Below, piece by piece: positions 22,899-33,575 of a stretch of DNA of 64,000 nucleotides. The stretch is from Cryptomeria japonica (taxonomy: Eukaryota; Streptophyta; Pinopsida; Cupressales; Cupressaceae). The stretch is taken from the NCBI RefSeq assembly GCF_030272615.1, contig NC_081414.1, forward strand, positions 822,549,896 to 822,613,895, given 5' to 3'. Under the pieces are notes generated by a model. It had not been told where the DNA came from and searched no databases. It saw only the letters and a program-made list of their open reading frames with translations. The position numbers and the translations under genes are program-made. Position 1 is the first letter of the stretch. Each line of letters opens with the position of its first letter.

Positions 22899-24030
22899 CT
22901 CCACCAGTTGTGCTCTTCCAGTCATCCACATTACCTGCCCAATCTGCATCGGTAAACATTTTGAGATCAAATTCACCATTGTATGGATACAACAATCCAT
23001 GATAAATTATCTCTTTCAGATATCTAAGAATCCTCTTTACCGCTACCAAGTGGGATTCTCTTGGATTCTTCTAAAAATGGGCAACTATGCCTACTGCATG
23101 AGCAATATCCAGTCTACTATCCACCACATAGTGTAGCTTACCAATCATTGACCGATACTCCTTCTCATTCACTAATGCTGAATCATCATCCTTAGTCATT
23201 TTGTAGCCAGTCACCATCATTGTTCCCACCAGTTTTCTCTCCTCCATGCCAAAGGTCTTCAATACCTCTTTGATATACTTGGACTGGGTAATGAAGATAC
23301 CCTCCTTCATCTGCTGAATCTGTAGACCAATGAAGAAATTTATCTCTACAATCAAAGACATCTCAAACTCTTTCTTCATTTCATCTACAAATGCATGACT
23401 CATTTCATCATCTCCTCTGAAGATTATGTCATCTACAAATACTTCACATATCAGAATTTGATCACCTTCAAATTTTAGGTAGATGTTGTTGTCCTCACTT
23501 GTTTGCTGAAATCCTATCTTCACAAGATGAGAGTGTAACCATTCATACCATGTCCTTGGTTCTTATTTCAATCCATACAGGGCCTTGTGTAATCTACACA
23601 CCATGTCACTATCCTCCGACAAAGCAAACCCATCCGGTTTCTCAATATACACTTCTTCTTCTAGGATTCCATTCAAGAATACAGACTTCACATCTATCTC
23701 GTATACCTTGAATCCCTTGAATGTTGCAAATGCAAGTAGCATTTGGACACCTTTCAGTCTAGCCATTGGGGCAAAAGTTTCTCCATAGTCTTCTCCTTCT
23801 TCCTGAGCATATCCTTTGCATACAAGTCTTTCCTTGTTTCTTACCACTGTGCCTTCTTCATTCAGCTTATTCCTGAAGACCCATTTGGTACCTATGACAT
23901 TCTTGCATTCCGGTCTGTGTACCAAGGACCATGTTGCATTCTTCTCTATCTAGTCCAGCTCCTCTTCCATTGCCTTTATCCAGTCTTCACTGATAAGTAC
24001 CTCTCTAGTGGTCTTAGGCTCAAATTCTGA
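22899..24030 (-). pseudogene. Element A reverse transcriptase and RNase H N-terminus
   Basis: From 24030 downward: EDWIKAMEEELD, NVIGTKWVFRNKLNEEG (23890), LVCKGYAQEEGEDYGETFAP (23830-23775), KVYEIDVKSVFLNGILEEEV (first catalytic Asp, near 23700), ALYGLK, then the active site EVFVDDIIF near 23445-23415. The thumb and the LRYLKE..YHGLLYP connection (23010) lead into the RNase H start FTDADWAGNVDDWKSTTGG, which ends at the insertion. A stop after ALYGLK (near 23563) and an altered PMA for PVA after FAP show decay, but the FVDD active site is intact. Confidence 0.9.
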
Positions 24031-25600
24031 TATCATGTAGGAGTTTTCTTTCACCTTTCTCCTCATGAGTATCCCTGCATCTTTGTCTCCAATGATCTCC
24101 TTTGGATCATGGTGTAGTTTTACATACCTAGGAATGACCCTAGCTGGTTCCACTTGCTTTTCCTCTTCTTCTTTCACTTCATCTTCTTCTTCTGCTACTG
24201 CATCTTCTACCAGTATAGAAACATTGAGGTCTTTGCAGTGTTTGTCACTTGTTTCTTTCTTAACCAGTTCCCAGAAGGATAAACCCGGTTCGTCTTCTGC
24301 TAGATTGTTGTCATTTTCCTCAAGCTTCTCAGGGGATTCATCAACCCTAACATTGATACTCTCAACAATTTTCAGAGTCTTGTTGTTGTAGCACTTGAGA
24401 GCTTTGCTTTTAGTGGAATATCCCAGAAATATTCCTTCATCACACTTAGCATCAAACTTACTCAGGTGCTCACCTCTCTTGATATAATATTTACTCCCAA
24501 ACACTTTGAAATAGCTCACATTGGGAGTTCTCTTGTTCCAGTACTCATAAGGGGTTTTGTCTTTACCTTTCTTAATGAGTACCTGGTTCATGGTATAGAC
24601 TGTAGTGCTCTCCACTTCTCTCTAGAATGTGTGAGCTACATTTCCTTGTATCAACATAGTTCTTGCCGCTTCAACTACAGTCCTATTATTCCTCTTTACT
24701 ATGTCATTTTGATGTGGTGTCCTTGGGGCAGACAATTGCCTCTTGATGTCATTCTCTTCACAGTACTTGTTGAATTCATCAGAAGTGAATTCACCTCCCT
24801 AGTTGGTTCTTAGGCATTTTATCCTTCTATCGATCTCCTTCTCCACCAATGCTCTAAAGGCTTTGAACTTTCCAAATGCCTCAGACTTGTCTTTCAAGAA
24901 TGTGACCCATGTCATTCTTGAGCAATCATCGGTAAGAATCATGAAATACCAATCTCCCTGAATACTTCTAGTTTTCATCAGACCACATAGATCGGTGTGC
25001 ACAAGATCAAGTAAGTTCTCTATTGAAAAGGACTTACTTTTGAATGTTGAGGAAGACATCTTCCCAAGTTGGCATTCTCTACACAAGGCATTCTCTAGTT
25101 TGTTTAGAAAAGGCAATCCTCTTACTACCTTGATCTTACTAGCCTTTACAATATTGTCAAAATTCATATGACAAAGTCTCCTATGCCATATCCAACTCTC
25201 ATCAAATTTCACCATCAGGCACTGACTAATCTTGGCATTCAACTAAAATAGGTTTCCTCTGGTCTGCTTACCGGTGGCAATAAGTTCACCACTCTTACCA
25301 ATTATTCTGCAGACTCCACCTTTGAATTCCATAATTAGTCCTTTGTCGTTTAGCTGAGCAACACTCAAAAGGTAGTTCTTAAGGCCTTCCACCCATTAGA
25401 CATCATCCACACTGCTCTTTCCATTCAGTGAGATGGATCCTTTTCCTTTCACCATGCAAGGTGCATCGTTGCCAAATCGGACAACACCACCATCATATTC
25501 TTCAAGAGAGAGAAACTTTCTCCGGTCACCAGTCATGTGGTGATAACACCTTCTATCAATGATCCACTCACTAGAGTTGTCAATACGTGAGACAAGAGAT
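24031..25600 (-). pseudogene. Element A protease and integrase
   Basis: A decayed protease start is near 25570-25510 (HHMTGDRRKF; the catalytic DSG is replaced). Integrase follows: zinc-binding WHRRLCHMNF...CRECQLGK (25195-25060), core DLVHTDLCG near 25020, MILTDDCSRMTWV, and the GGEF motif at about 24800 preceded by a stop, then VESTTVYTMNQ. The KVFGSKYYIKR...FLGYSTKSKALKCYN block (24510-24380) ends the core. An acidic linker (EEEDEVKEEEEKQVE) near 24170 joins reverse transcriptase. Integrase would insert the cDNA. At least four stops inactivate the polyprotein. Confidence 0.88.
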
Positions 25601-25602
25601 TT

Positions 25603-26602
25603 CTAGTCAGACAACTCTTGCTTGATAGCCACAAACACTATGTCCTCATTTTCTTCATCCTCAGATTCCTCATTGGTAACACCTTCATCCACTGCAACAA
25701 GACAATTTCTCCTACTTATTCCTTTATACTTTCTAAACCTCTCTGGTTTATCCTTATTGTCATTGTTAGGACAGTTAACAACTATATGTCCTATCTTATT
25801 ACAGGAAAAACACTTTAGAGGAAGCTTGCCTCTATATTTTTTGGTTCCTTTTGGAAGTCTCTTGGCAAGAAGAGCTTCAAACTCCATTTGAATCTCCTCG
25901 TCGTCCATATCTCTGCTTGGCTTGGATTCATAACTAGTACTGATCTCTTTTCCTTTCTTGGTTAGTGTAGAGGAAATAAATGCTCTAAAGGCCGACTCGG
26001 TCTTCTGAACACTACCATCATAGATATTCAATTCATATGAAATCAACTTTGCAATAATAGAGTCTTAAGATGCCTTGGTTTTGTCGATAGACCTTAGCTC
26101 CTGAATAGCAACAACTCTGATTGCATAGAGCAGTAAAAGTGATCTCATAACTTTACTAACAACAGTGACATCATCAATTGTTTCACCAATGCTCTTGATC
26201 TCTCCAGCCACTGTCTTGATTCTTATACAAAATTGTTGAATGGTCTCTCCTTCAACCATCCTCATATCTTCAAATTTCCCTCTAAGGCTTTCTTCCTTAG
26301 CCTACTTGACATGTTCATTGCTGCCATAAATTGATTCCAGTTTGTCCCATACATCTTTAGGATTGTCCTTATCTTACACATCAATGAACTCTATATCAGA
26401 CAAGCTATTTATAAGGGCTTCCATGACTTGCCCATTTTCTTGTATCTCTCATTTCTGATCATCGATTAGAGTGCAAGTGGGGACTGCATAGGAATTCTCA
26501 ACATAGCTCTACTGTTATGCACCCAAACTCTTGATGTATATCTTCATCATGTCCTTCCATATTGTAAATTTGTCCCTATTGAACTTAGGACCTTCCCTCT
26601 TC
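25603..26602 (-). pseudogene. Element A gag
   Basis: Begins near 26602 (MMKREGPKFNRDKFTIWK), about 60 bases after the PBS. The central UBN2-type capsid region includes DVWDKLESIYGSNEHVK (26360-26310) and EIKSIGETIDDVTVVSKVMRSL (read in pieces, 26200-26140). The zinc knuckle CFSCNKIGHIVVNC is intact near 25815-25775. An acidic tail (NEESEDEENED) ends at 25603. Internal stops (for example near 26510, 26370 and 26065) inactivate it. Confidence 0.88.
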
Positions 26603-26664
26603 ATCATTAAGGCAAGATCTTCTGCCTCAAGCAGTTAAGTTTATATCACTGAGGACTTGGAGTC

Positions 26665-26677
26665 TCTCTGATACCAA
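26665..26677 (-). promoter_or_regulatory. Element A primer binding site
   Basis: The complement reads TGGTATCAGAGAG, matching the initiator-methionine tRNA 3' end used by plant copia elements. It lies two bases inside the LTR at 26680. Confidence 0.9.
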
Positions 26678-26679
26678 TT

Positions 26680-28088
26680 GATGAATAATAATGAACTACT
26701 AGGGTCCTAACCAGTACTGAAAGGGGGGGGTGAATTTGTACAGACAAAAACATTCTTCAATATTCTGACATTCTCTTAACATAGATAATCGGTTATCTAT
26801 ACCACTGTACTTAACCATAGCAATACCCGTTAATAGAAATACTTCAGACAACTAAACTGGTAAAACAAAGGTAATTCAAATAGCATCCAACACTTCTCAA
26901 ATCTAGATAGTTATTTTACCAGTTTGATCATGCGTGAGTTGCATTAGTAATATCACAACCATTAGCTCTGCATGCATATTCAACTGAACAAAAACTACTC
27001 AATCATCATATGGAAAATACACAGCCCATGACACACAGATTTCTCACGTGGAAACCCAAATGGGAAAAACCACGGTGGGGATGAATACCCACAAGCTCGT
27101 TTTTGAACTCTTTTGAAGTTCGCTTTGTTAGGAGCCTAGTCTGTTTAATGACTTTACAATAAGGTTTTTTTAGGGATCACCTAGTTAAGGGATGGCTATA
27201 AACCTTGTTAAAGGTTACCTCGCTAGAGGATTTAAATAAATCAATGAACTAGAGACACCTGGTTAGAGGATTTACAACAAAGCCTGTTAAAGCTACCCGG
27301 TCAAGGGATTTACCTTTTGTTGAAATGGTTAGAAGACAATGGGTAAGACTTTGATATGATAACAACACTCCTTGCTAAGGCAGATCCTTTTCAGTTCCCC
27401 TCTTCTGCAATCACACTCTGCAGATTCTTCACTCTGGTTTGGCAAGTATCAAGTCCCTAACACACAGACATAAACACAACTTTTGTCAACTTAAACAATA
27501 GAAAATATCATCAACCTTATACACAACAATTAGGCTGGTAGCATAAACCCTAAACCCTAGACATTTAGGTTTTCAGTTACAAGCGGTCCAATCCTAACCG
27601 TTAAGATGCATTGCATAGAATAAAACAATCTGAGAAAGATATCAAGTTATTCTGCATCGTCCAATCTTCACCGCAATTGGAAAATAGTAACCCATCACGC
27701 GTTCTTCACATACCTCTAAGAAAAATGCACATTCCCGAGGTAGACATTCAATGCATTCGATCTTCACTGCAAGATCCTCGAAGAAATCCTTCATGTGCAC
27801 ATAGCTGATGTGGCATCTTGATACTTATCCTTGTTCTTAACTAACTCGTTATAAAACATCATCGATTGCACCACACAAGCCAACCGGAAACCCTAGGGCT
27901 GAACAGAGACTACCAACTGATAGTCAAACTGTGAACCCCAACACCAGTTCACTCCATCTCGGTTGACTATAGCCACTTCTAGTCTTCATACTGGTTCATA
28001 ATGGTTGACCTGATTGAGTACCATATACCTGTTCACTTATTGACATCAATGACAACATACATTATCATCACTTCATCATATGCCAACA
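26680..28088 (-). repeat. Element A 5' LTR (right copy)
   Basis: 1409 bp, matching 19203-20635 along its length. Contains 'gaaaggggggggtgaat' near 26720 and 'gggaaaaaccacggtgggg' near 27061. Followed by target duplication GTATG (28089-28093). Confidence 0.93.
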
Positions 28089-28107
28089 GTATGGTTTACT
28101 TTGTATA

Positions 28108-29090
28108 GTTGATTTAAAAATAAAATAAATAATTAGCTAAAGCTATTTAATCAATTAGGTGTATTTAATTAGAGATTCTATTTATTTTAGGCAATTAATT
28201 TAGTAACTTATAATTATTTGTCCATAACAATATTTTAAAAAAAAGATTTATTTTTATTTTGTTAGGATTAAAGCTGATTCAATTTGAATATTTCTTAAGT
28301 ATGAATTATATTTCACATGTACATTAAAATTATTTTTGTTCTAATTTTTAGATTAATTGATTTTTTTAAAACACTTAAAAATCAAAAACATGTCATAAAA
28401 CCATGGAAGCAAATACAAGAATTGAAACACTTAACTAAACAAACAAAATTTGAGAAGGCAAACAAAAAAAAACATTCTTCATCATATCTAAAAAAATTAA
28501 CAAAATGTAAAACATTCTTATAGATAACTTTAAACCTTGTCGTGTCAAGGCTTTCACTTAGACTTAACCCAAGAATTATGTAATAAGAATTTTTCTTGCT
28601 CCTATCACCATCTTGCTTGATTAGATTAGAACATCTTGCTTGATTAGATTAATGTTCTAGAAGAATAATTTAGACATATCACAATCCCACCTATTTTTGG
28701 AATTTTACTTCAACCTAGACAGCCAACGTCCACCTATTCATCTTTTTCTACCTCATCCCCAAGATCAACTCCAACACCCACTTATGGACATTTACAAGGA
28801 CATCTATCTCACCCAACCACACTAAGAGAACTATGTATGTCAATTTTTGGTACATATACAAATAAAAGCCTAACCTCAAAACCTAGATTCTTATGGTAAA
28901 AGTATTAAGTGATACATATACATAAATTTTAATTAACATAAAATAGAATCTAATAATATATAAATCACAAGAACCAACATAAGAAAAAACCATAAAGTGA
29001 TGTGAGAGGAGTGAGATTGGCATTCAAATGATCTTGCAAATTTATTGTTTTTGACTCATTGTGAATATTTGACTATTTTTATCATAACAA
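28108..29090. other. AT-rich stretch, no gene seen
   Basis: Follows the right SINE target duplication. Low-complexity AT-rich DNA; the open frame at 28317-28523 is Lys-rich and shows no motif. Confidence 0.5.
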
Positions 29091-29515
29091 TACTCTACAA
29101 AATATGCTACAAATAAAAATAATGATGAACTTTATTTTATTTATTACTTTGGCATATTGTAAGAATACTCCACAAAGTATGTTACAAATAAAAATAGTGA
29201 AGAGCTTTATTTCAATTATCACTTTTGAGAATCATTGTAACAATATTCTACAGTGTATATTACAAACAAAAATAATAAAGAACATAATGGAGATGTCTCA
29301 ATATTTTTTTCTTGGTTGAAGAGGGTTATCCTATGACTCCCCACATTCAATTGCAAAATGAATCATGATTAGATATAAGACCCTCAACAAACAAAGAAAT
29401 TTATTTCAATTTTTACTTTTCACATCATTGTAAAAAACCTCTATAAAATATGTTACAAACAGAAATAATGAAGAACATTATTTCAATTATTACTTTTGAT
29501 AATCATTATAAAACT
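29091..29515 (+). repeat. ~78-bp AT-rich tandem repeat
   Basis: Units start near 29091, 29166 and 29246 with 'tactcyacaaartatg' and contain 'acaaataaaaataatgaagaa' variants and 'tttcaattatyacttt'. A further unit and a half lies at 29430-29515 after an unrelated 130 bp. A related fragment occurs at about 55915-55960. Confidence 0.75.
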
Positions 29516-29574
29516 TTTGGTTTCGGGTCCATGTAAAACCTGTTTATCTTTATCAAAAATAATATTCTATAATA

Positions 29575-30696
29575 TATTATGGAAGAACATAGTGTGTTTT
29601 CTTTAGGAAGATCTATTGTGGAAGGCATTATAATAGCCCCTGAAGTGCTTCATTAAGCAAGAAGACAAGACAGGCGAGCATGATTCTCAAATTAGACATC
29701 ATGAAGGAATATGAATTGGTGGATAAAGACTTCTTAAGGGAAATATTGTTAAAATTTTGATTTAATAAGGACTGGATTGAATGGATTAACAGTTGCATTT
29801 CTACTACAAATTTTTTAGTATTGTTTAATGAAGCGCCCCAAAGCTTTTTTAGTGTGAGAAGAGGAAAGAGGAATTAGACAAGGTGATTCTTTATGCCCCT
29901 TTCTTTATTGTTATCATAGAATCTATAGGGAGATGGATAAGTAAAAATAGAGAGGAAGGAGGTTCAATGGGAATTAAAGTAACGGGGATGAATTTAGTAA
30001 TATATCAACAATTTATAGATGACACAACCCTCTTTAAGAAATCATGTAGGATAGAAGCCAAGATTATTAAGAAGCACTTGAATAGATATTGTGAGACCTT
30101 AGGCCAACAAATCAACTAGAACAAATATGAGTTTTACTTCTTTAACACTTAGTTGAGCCTTCAAAGATATATTGTAATAATATTAAATTTGAAAGTGGCT
30201 AATTTTCTAGGGAAATTTTTAGGTGCTCAATTCTTTGAAGTTATGGATTCAAGAAAGTTTATTGGGAGAAGATAATTAATAGGTATGTAGATAAAATGGG
30301 TTCTTGAAAAGGAAGATGGATATCTTGTGTAGGCAAATTAGTAATGATCTTCAGTTTTATCAATAATACTTGTCTACTCAATATCGTGTTTAAAAATCCC
30401 AAAGGCAGTTGAGGATGACCTAAATAAAATCATGCGAAGATCCTTTTGACATGGAGCTAAAGAACAAAATGAAATTCCACTGATTGCATGGGAGAATATT
30501 TGTAAACCTAAGGAAGTAAGAGGTATGGGAATAAGACAACTTATATTAATGAATGTAGCTATGGGAGAAAAATTGGTATGACAACTTTACTCCAAGGGAG
30601 AACAAAAATGGGTCAAAATATTAAGGAGAAAATATATCGATACCAACTAGTATTTTGAAAATCAGTGATCATCGAAGAGGGTCAGTGGTATAGAAC
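29575..30696 (+). pseudogene. L1-type LINE reverse transcriptase, left part
   Basis: After frameshift correction by eye: GRSIVEGIIIAPEVLH (near 29606), an ILKLDIMKEYELVD block near 29690 (first catalytic Asp), WINSCIST, RGIRQGDSLCPFLF (29865-29910), and the active site as QQFIDDTTLF (30005-30035), where FADD has become FIDD. The thumb continues as HLNRYCETLGQQIN, YFFNT, then HGAKEQNEIPLIAWENICKP (30445-30510) and KWVKILRRKYID. It reverse transcribes at nicked target DNA. Several stops and at least three frameshifts occur. Host sequence stops at 30696, where Sirevirus B inserted, and resumes at 52406. Confidence 0.88.
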
Positions 30697-31185
30697 TGCT
30701 AGATTATTGAGGAGATTCTTGAATTTGGTTGTTCATTGTTTCTACTAGGATATGTTATTGTCATTCATGTCAACATATTCCTATGAATTATTCGAGTTAG
30801 TTTGGAGAAGGTTTTTGGTCCGGTTTTGTAGTTTGGTTTTGCTGATCACTCTTTTTCAGAATCCAATATTCCCTCTAGTATATTCTGGTATGATCAGATC
30901 TTGCACTGGCATTATTTTTGGGATAATATTGTGTATCTTCATTTTAGATGGTTCATGATTTGGTACTTCACAAGTTATCTTTCCTTGTGACATTTGCTAA
31001 TTGGTTGTGTTCTTGAGCTTTGAGATGTTGAACGATGAAGATTTGAAAAGTAGTGTTGGTCCAACTGTTCCGAATTATTCTAATGTCTTGATGGTGTTTC
31101 CTAGTTGTGTCCTATTTTTTTTGAGATCTGATGAAGACTGATTCACCCCCCCCATCTCAGTCTTCCTTCTTGATTACTGCTAACA
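30697..31185 (+). repeat. Element B 5' LTR
   Basis: 489 bp; matches 51946-52405 throughout except for ~29 bp near 30902-30932 missing in the 3' copy. The C-run motif 'tgattcaccccccccatctcag' type lies 30-50 bases from its end (near 31139-31160). Confidence 0.92.
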
Positions 31186-31187
31186 AT

Positions 31188-31199
31188 TGGTATCAGAGC
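31188..31199 (+). promoter_or_regulatory. Element B primer binding site
   Basis: TGGTATCAGAGC, complementary to initiator-methionine tRNA, two bases after the LTR. Confidence 0.93.
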
Positions 31200-31241
31200 T
31201 AGATCCTCTGATAGAAGCTTAACCGCTTGAGGAGAGCCGGG

Positions 31242-31430
31242 ATGGCAGCTCAAGGTATTTTTTTCAACAAGGATAGTTTGAGGTTTGATGGAAGAAACCA
31301 CACTATATGGAAGAAATAGATGGAGGTGCATTTGAAATTTCTTGGAGAAGATTATTGGAAGATTACTATGAATGCCTATGTTATTCTACAGAATGAACCA
31401 TCCACTCCTAATGATGTTAAGGGAGCTGAA
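31242..31430 (+). pseudogene. Element B gag, 5' part
   Basis: Starts with ATG at 31242 (MAAQGIFFNKDSLRFDGRNH), about 40 bases after the PBS. One in-frame stop at 31318 interrupts before MEVHLKFLGEDYWKIT. The frame reaches ...DVKGAE and is then cut by the fold-back element at 31431. It continues, in the same frame, at 46019. Confidence 0.88.
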
Positions 31431-32735
31431 GCGTATGTGCACCAAGTTGTGGTACCAAAAGGGGGTCTTAAGATGCCACTTTTTTCTCTGAAATCAACAA
31501 AGTTTGAACTTCAACGACAAATTGAAGATAGTTAGACTCGAAATTTGAAGATGCAACAAGAACAAGAGTCAGAGTGCTTCAAGTCTACTTTCTAAACTAC
31601 TAATTTATTGTGAAAATGGTGGAGATTAAGGGCTTCAAAAAGGGGGGCCACAAAAAGTGGTCCTATTTTTATGCAAAAAACATAACATAGCGTTTGTTGT
31701 GGCCCTCCTAAAATGTTAACTTTTTTTTTGAATTTTTAAAATCGCTTTGGTGAGAAATTAGTTAACAACTTGTAGTTTATGCCAGATTTTTCAGTTAGTT
31801 TTTTAATGAGTATATGATTTTTTAATAATTTTTGAAGTGGACACATCCTGAAAAATAGAAATTTGAGCATGCTGCCACCTAAAATCATTGATAACTAATC
31901 AAATATCAAAACTTTTTTTTTTTAAATTGTGTAGAATGGAGTGTAATTTCTAAAAATGTAAGTTTCTTCAAAATCCGATGAACATGTAAAAAACTATACC
32001 CAAAATAGTGCATGTTGGTTTTTGTCCAAAAATAAACACACTAAAAAAAGAAATTATAGACGAAAGCCTTAACGAAATCAAAATGTAAAAAGAATTACAT
32101 GCTTGGATAGCTAAGAGATAGATCGAGGTCTCTATGGTGTTTTTTTAGTTTTATTGAAACACGTGCAAACATGATGGAGAGGATGACCAAAAATATATGA
32201 AAATTTTCTAATTTTCTGTTAAAAACACATCTCAGTCCTAAAATGGTCGTCCAACCATGCCCAAGTATAATCCAACCCAAAGGGTTGGTGGTTTCCAATG
32301 CAGACCATTTGGCAAGTGCCAAATATGGCGCTCACCCTTTTTGGTGCTCGCCAAATGAAAAAGTTGACTTTTCTCATTTGGCGTAAGTCAGCTTTTTTTC
32401 ATTTGGCGCACGCCAAATGTCCTACATTGTGAAATTTGAAGGCTTTGTGATGCAATTTTTTCAACTTGGGCAGAAGTTATATCCATCCTGAGAGGAGAAT
32501 ATATACATGAAATGTAATATTTAAGTATAAGTCACTTTAAGTTATGTTTCATGTATATATCGATAGGATGTTTGAGAGTGGTTTCAACTCTATAGGAGTT
32601 ATAATATAGATTCTTGTTTTTAGAGGATCATATTGACTTTCATACTTAGTCAAATTTCAGTAATCAACATACTCCTATTAGCATTCTTTAGATCAGTATC
32701 TCACTATCTTTATCTTCCCTAAACTTTACACCTAT
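31431..32735 (+). repeat. Fold-back left arm, unique part
   Basis: Terminal ~50 bp and 32200-32735 match the right arm in inverted orientation (for example 'ccaacccaaagggttggt' near 32274 and 'gaattatatattagga'-type sequence further in). About 700 bp between (roughly 31490-32190) have no counterpart in the right arm. Contains the palindrome CATTTGGCGCACGCCAAATG at 32400-32419. Confidence 0.8.
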
Positions 32736-33575
32736 CTCTCTCCCTCACTTGTCTCTCTCACTTCTATCTCCCCTCTCTAGGTATATCCCACCCTCTCTAC
32801 CTTTCATCCCTTCCTTGTACCCTAATTTATATCCTTCACTCCCTTCCTCTCTCTTCTCTCTCACTCTTATTATTTCTCTCCCCTCCCAGTTGTTTCTCTT
32901 GTTCACTACTGATCCCTTCTATCCTCTCTCCCCCCATATCTAGGGCTCTCGTTCTCTCCCTATTCAACTCACTACCTCTCCCTCCCTATATTATTACCCA
33001 CCTCTCTCTCCCTCTCTAGGTTTCTTACTTATCTAATTGTCCACCCTCTAGTTCTCTCTCTCCCTTTCCACCTTTCTCTCCCTTTCCCTTTCCCCTATCT
33101 ATTTATGAACACTCTCCCTCTCTTCTCTCTCTCCAAACCTACATCCATCTCCTCATTCTCTAGGTCTTTCACTCCCTCCATTTCTACCTCTCCATCTATG
33201 CCCTCTTACTCATCTCTTTGTTCTTCTGTCTCTTCTCTTCTCTCTCCCATCCCTCTCTAGATCTCTCCCTTCCTTTCTTCCCCTCTCCATTTATATCTCC
33301 TTCCCCCACTCTTTCATTATCTCTCTTCCTCTCGTATTCTCTATCTTCATTGTCTAGTTCATGAACTCTCCAACCCGCCCTCTCTCCCCTCTCTAGGTTT
33401 CTCCCTCCCTTCCTCTCCACCTATCTACCTTTGCATATAGGTCTTGTTATCCACCTCTCTTTATCCCCTCTATCTATCTCACTCCTCTCTAGAAATCTAG
33501 GTCTCTCACCTATCTATATGTCCCCTCTATAGTTATCTCTCTCCTTCTCTATCTATCTCTCCCTCCTCTTTAACA
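32736..33575 (+). repeat. CT-rich stem, left arm
   Basis: Almost pure polypyrimidine with recurring 'ctctctaggtytctc' words, interrupted by short mixed stretches. Complementary in kind and order to AG-rich sequence at 39080-39845, 40795-41423 and 44883-45475. ORFs across it (Pro/Leu/Ser-rich, or Arg/Glu-rich on the other strand) are compositional artefacts. Confidence 0.85.

Larger units (their letters stand above)
19203..28088 (-). mobile_element. Complete Sirevirus-like copia element (element A)
   Basis: Both LTRs (19203-20635 and 26680-28088) start TGATGAATAAT and end CCAACA in window orientation. The 5-bp target duplication is GTACG (19198-19202) and GTATG (28089-28093), differing by one C-to-T change. 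The PBS complement lies at 26665-26677, two bases from the LTR, and purine tracts lie beside the other LTR. On the minus strand, gag, protease, integrase, reverse transcriptase and RNase H follow in copia order. Multiplied PPTs (AAAGGGGGAGAA type) are typical of Sireviruses. In-frame stops and a 1.5 kb insertion in RNase H show it is dead, though the modules are easy to read. By eye the LTRs agree at roughly nine bases in ten, so it is old. Confidence 0.93.

Noticed and set aside
24065-24391. Plus-strand Ser-rich ORF opposite element A integrase linker
   Set aside because: Shadow of the acidic Glu/Asp-rich linker encoded on the minus strand.
27546-27565. Telomere-like 'aaaccctaaaccctag'
   Set aside because: Only two units, lying inside a Sirevirus LTR; the partner LTR has a diverged version near 20092. 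Not an interstitial telomere array.
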